A DNA stretch of 7,048 nt. It comes from JBBIJH01 sp037446075 (GTDB lineage Bacteria; Bacteroidota; Ignavibacteria; UBA10030; JAHEZR01). The notes under the pieces were generated by a model. The model saw nothing but the letters and a program-made list of their open reading frames with translations. It ran no database searches and was not told where the DNA came from. Position numbers and translations under genes: made by a program. Positions 6,704 through 7,048 of this stretch are shown here, in pieces. The first letter of the stretch is position 1. Each line of letters opens with the position of its first letter. Where the stretch lies: the NCBI GenBank assembly GCA_037446075.1, contig JBBIJH010000144.1, positions 1 through 7,048 of the forward strand, given 5' to 3'.

Positions 6704-6855
6704 GTTCTGAGGATGGCTGATCGTCGCGAGATCGAATTCAGGTGCAGGACGAGCGAGTGGAAACGGAAAAGCTCACAGCGGGAAGCAACATTGTTAACTC
6801 GCAAGAGGGAGGTCAACGGTACCGCCACCCCTTCGAAAACTGTCATGGAAGAACG
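6704..6855. other. 152-base gap between engB and the aminotransferase
   Basis: A minus-strand TTGACC is present but no matching -10 sits at normal spacing (a 17-base spacer gives CAATGT; AACAAT needs 15), so a promoter is only weakly supported. A 48-codon ORF fills the gap but looks non-coding. There is no SD before the aminotransferase ATG and no T-tract terminator after engB. Confidence 0.4.
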
Positions 6856-7048
6856 CTAAGCCACCAAGCTCTGAGGACTCGAATCAGTGATGTGGGATTC
6901 GAGGATTTTCAGAACCTCTTCCTTACCTAAGTCCGTCACAGCCGAAAAAGGAATTACATCTCGGCAGAACTTGTGGCCATTGAACATTTCTTTAATGGCT
7001 TTCAGATGGTTCGGCAATTTGCTGCGCGCGATCTTGTCGGCTTTCGTC
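6856..7048 (-). CDS. engB: Ribosome-biogenesis GTP-binding protein EngB/YsxC/YihA, C-terminal fragment
   Basis: Only the last 63 codons are in the window; the 5' part lies beyond the right edge. The fragment opens with TKADK, the G4 guanine-specificity motif, continues through a helix (KLPNHLKAIKEMF), and then has VIPFSAVTDLGKEEVLKIL, where FSA is the G5 motif and the final helix closes the G domain. The spacing of G4 and G5 and the protein ending soon after are typical of the small single-domain EngB family, which acts in late assembly of the large ribosomal subunit. Other small TRAFAC GTPases share these motifs, but most continue well past this point. The stop is TAG at 6858-6856. Confidence 0.8.
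   Translation of the reverse strand, partial: TKADKIARSKLPNHLKAIKEMFNGHKFCRDVIPFSAVTDLGKEEVLKILESHITDSSPQSLVA

Noticed and set aside
6700..6846. 48-codon minus-strand ORF filling the engB-aminotransferase gap and overlapping the aminotransferase ATG as ATGA
   Set aside because: No SD; Ser/Arg/Leu/His/Cys-rich composition typical of non-coding sequence; the overlap follows automatically from a start followed by A.

Overview
The window is a chromosomal segment in which every supported gene lies on the minus strand. In transcription order (right to left) these are the 3' end of a ribosome-biogenesis GTPase (engB, cut by the right edge), a class V PLP aminotransferase, a full-length D-3-phosphoglycerate dehydrogenase (serA), and a very long TonB-dependent outer-membrane receptor whose C-terminus runs off the left edge.

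Organism: the receptor (signal peptide, carboxypeptidase-regulatory-like domain, plug, barrel) shows a Gram-negative cell. The receptor style and a promoter reading TTGACA-17 nt-TATATTTG, which fits both sigma-70 and the Bacteroidota TAnnTTTG pattern, suggest the FCB superphylum (Bacteroidota/Ignavibacteriota/Calditrichota and relatives). The receptor gene has a textbook Shine-Dalgarno (SD), which is uncommon in core Bacteroidota, so a deeper FCB branch is more likely. This placement is inference; no rRNA is present.

Layout: 6856-7048 is the engB tail. 6704-6855 is a gap with no convincing gene. 5603-6703 is the aminotransferase. 5013-5602 is a 590-base gap holding only weak small ORFs and a hairpin, with no good promoter. 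3435-5012 is serA. 3229-3434 is a short region with a direct and an inverted repeat and no clear terminator. 2977-3228 holds a strong minus-strand promoter and a ~207-nt structured 5' leader. 1-2976 is the receptor.

How the genes fit: the aminotransferase and serA plausibly supply consecutive steps of the phosphorylated serine pathway (3-phosphoglycerate to 3-phosphohydroxypyruvate to phosphoserine) if the aminotransferase replaces SerC, or link serine with glyoxylate/pyruvate. The receptor is a separate transcription unit with its own promoter. The least ordinary feature is its leader: a 44-nt foldable hairpin that buries an 11-nt perfect complement of the usual 16S rRNA 3' tail, followed by a second hairpin close to the true SD. 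I see no mobile element, CRISPR array, tRNA or rRNA, and no clear new multi-gene system.
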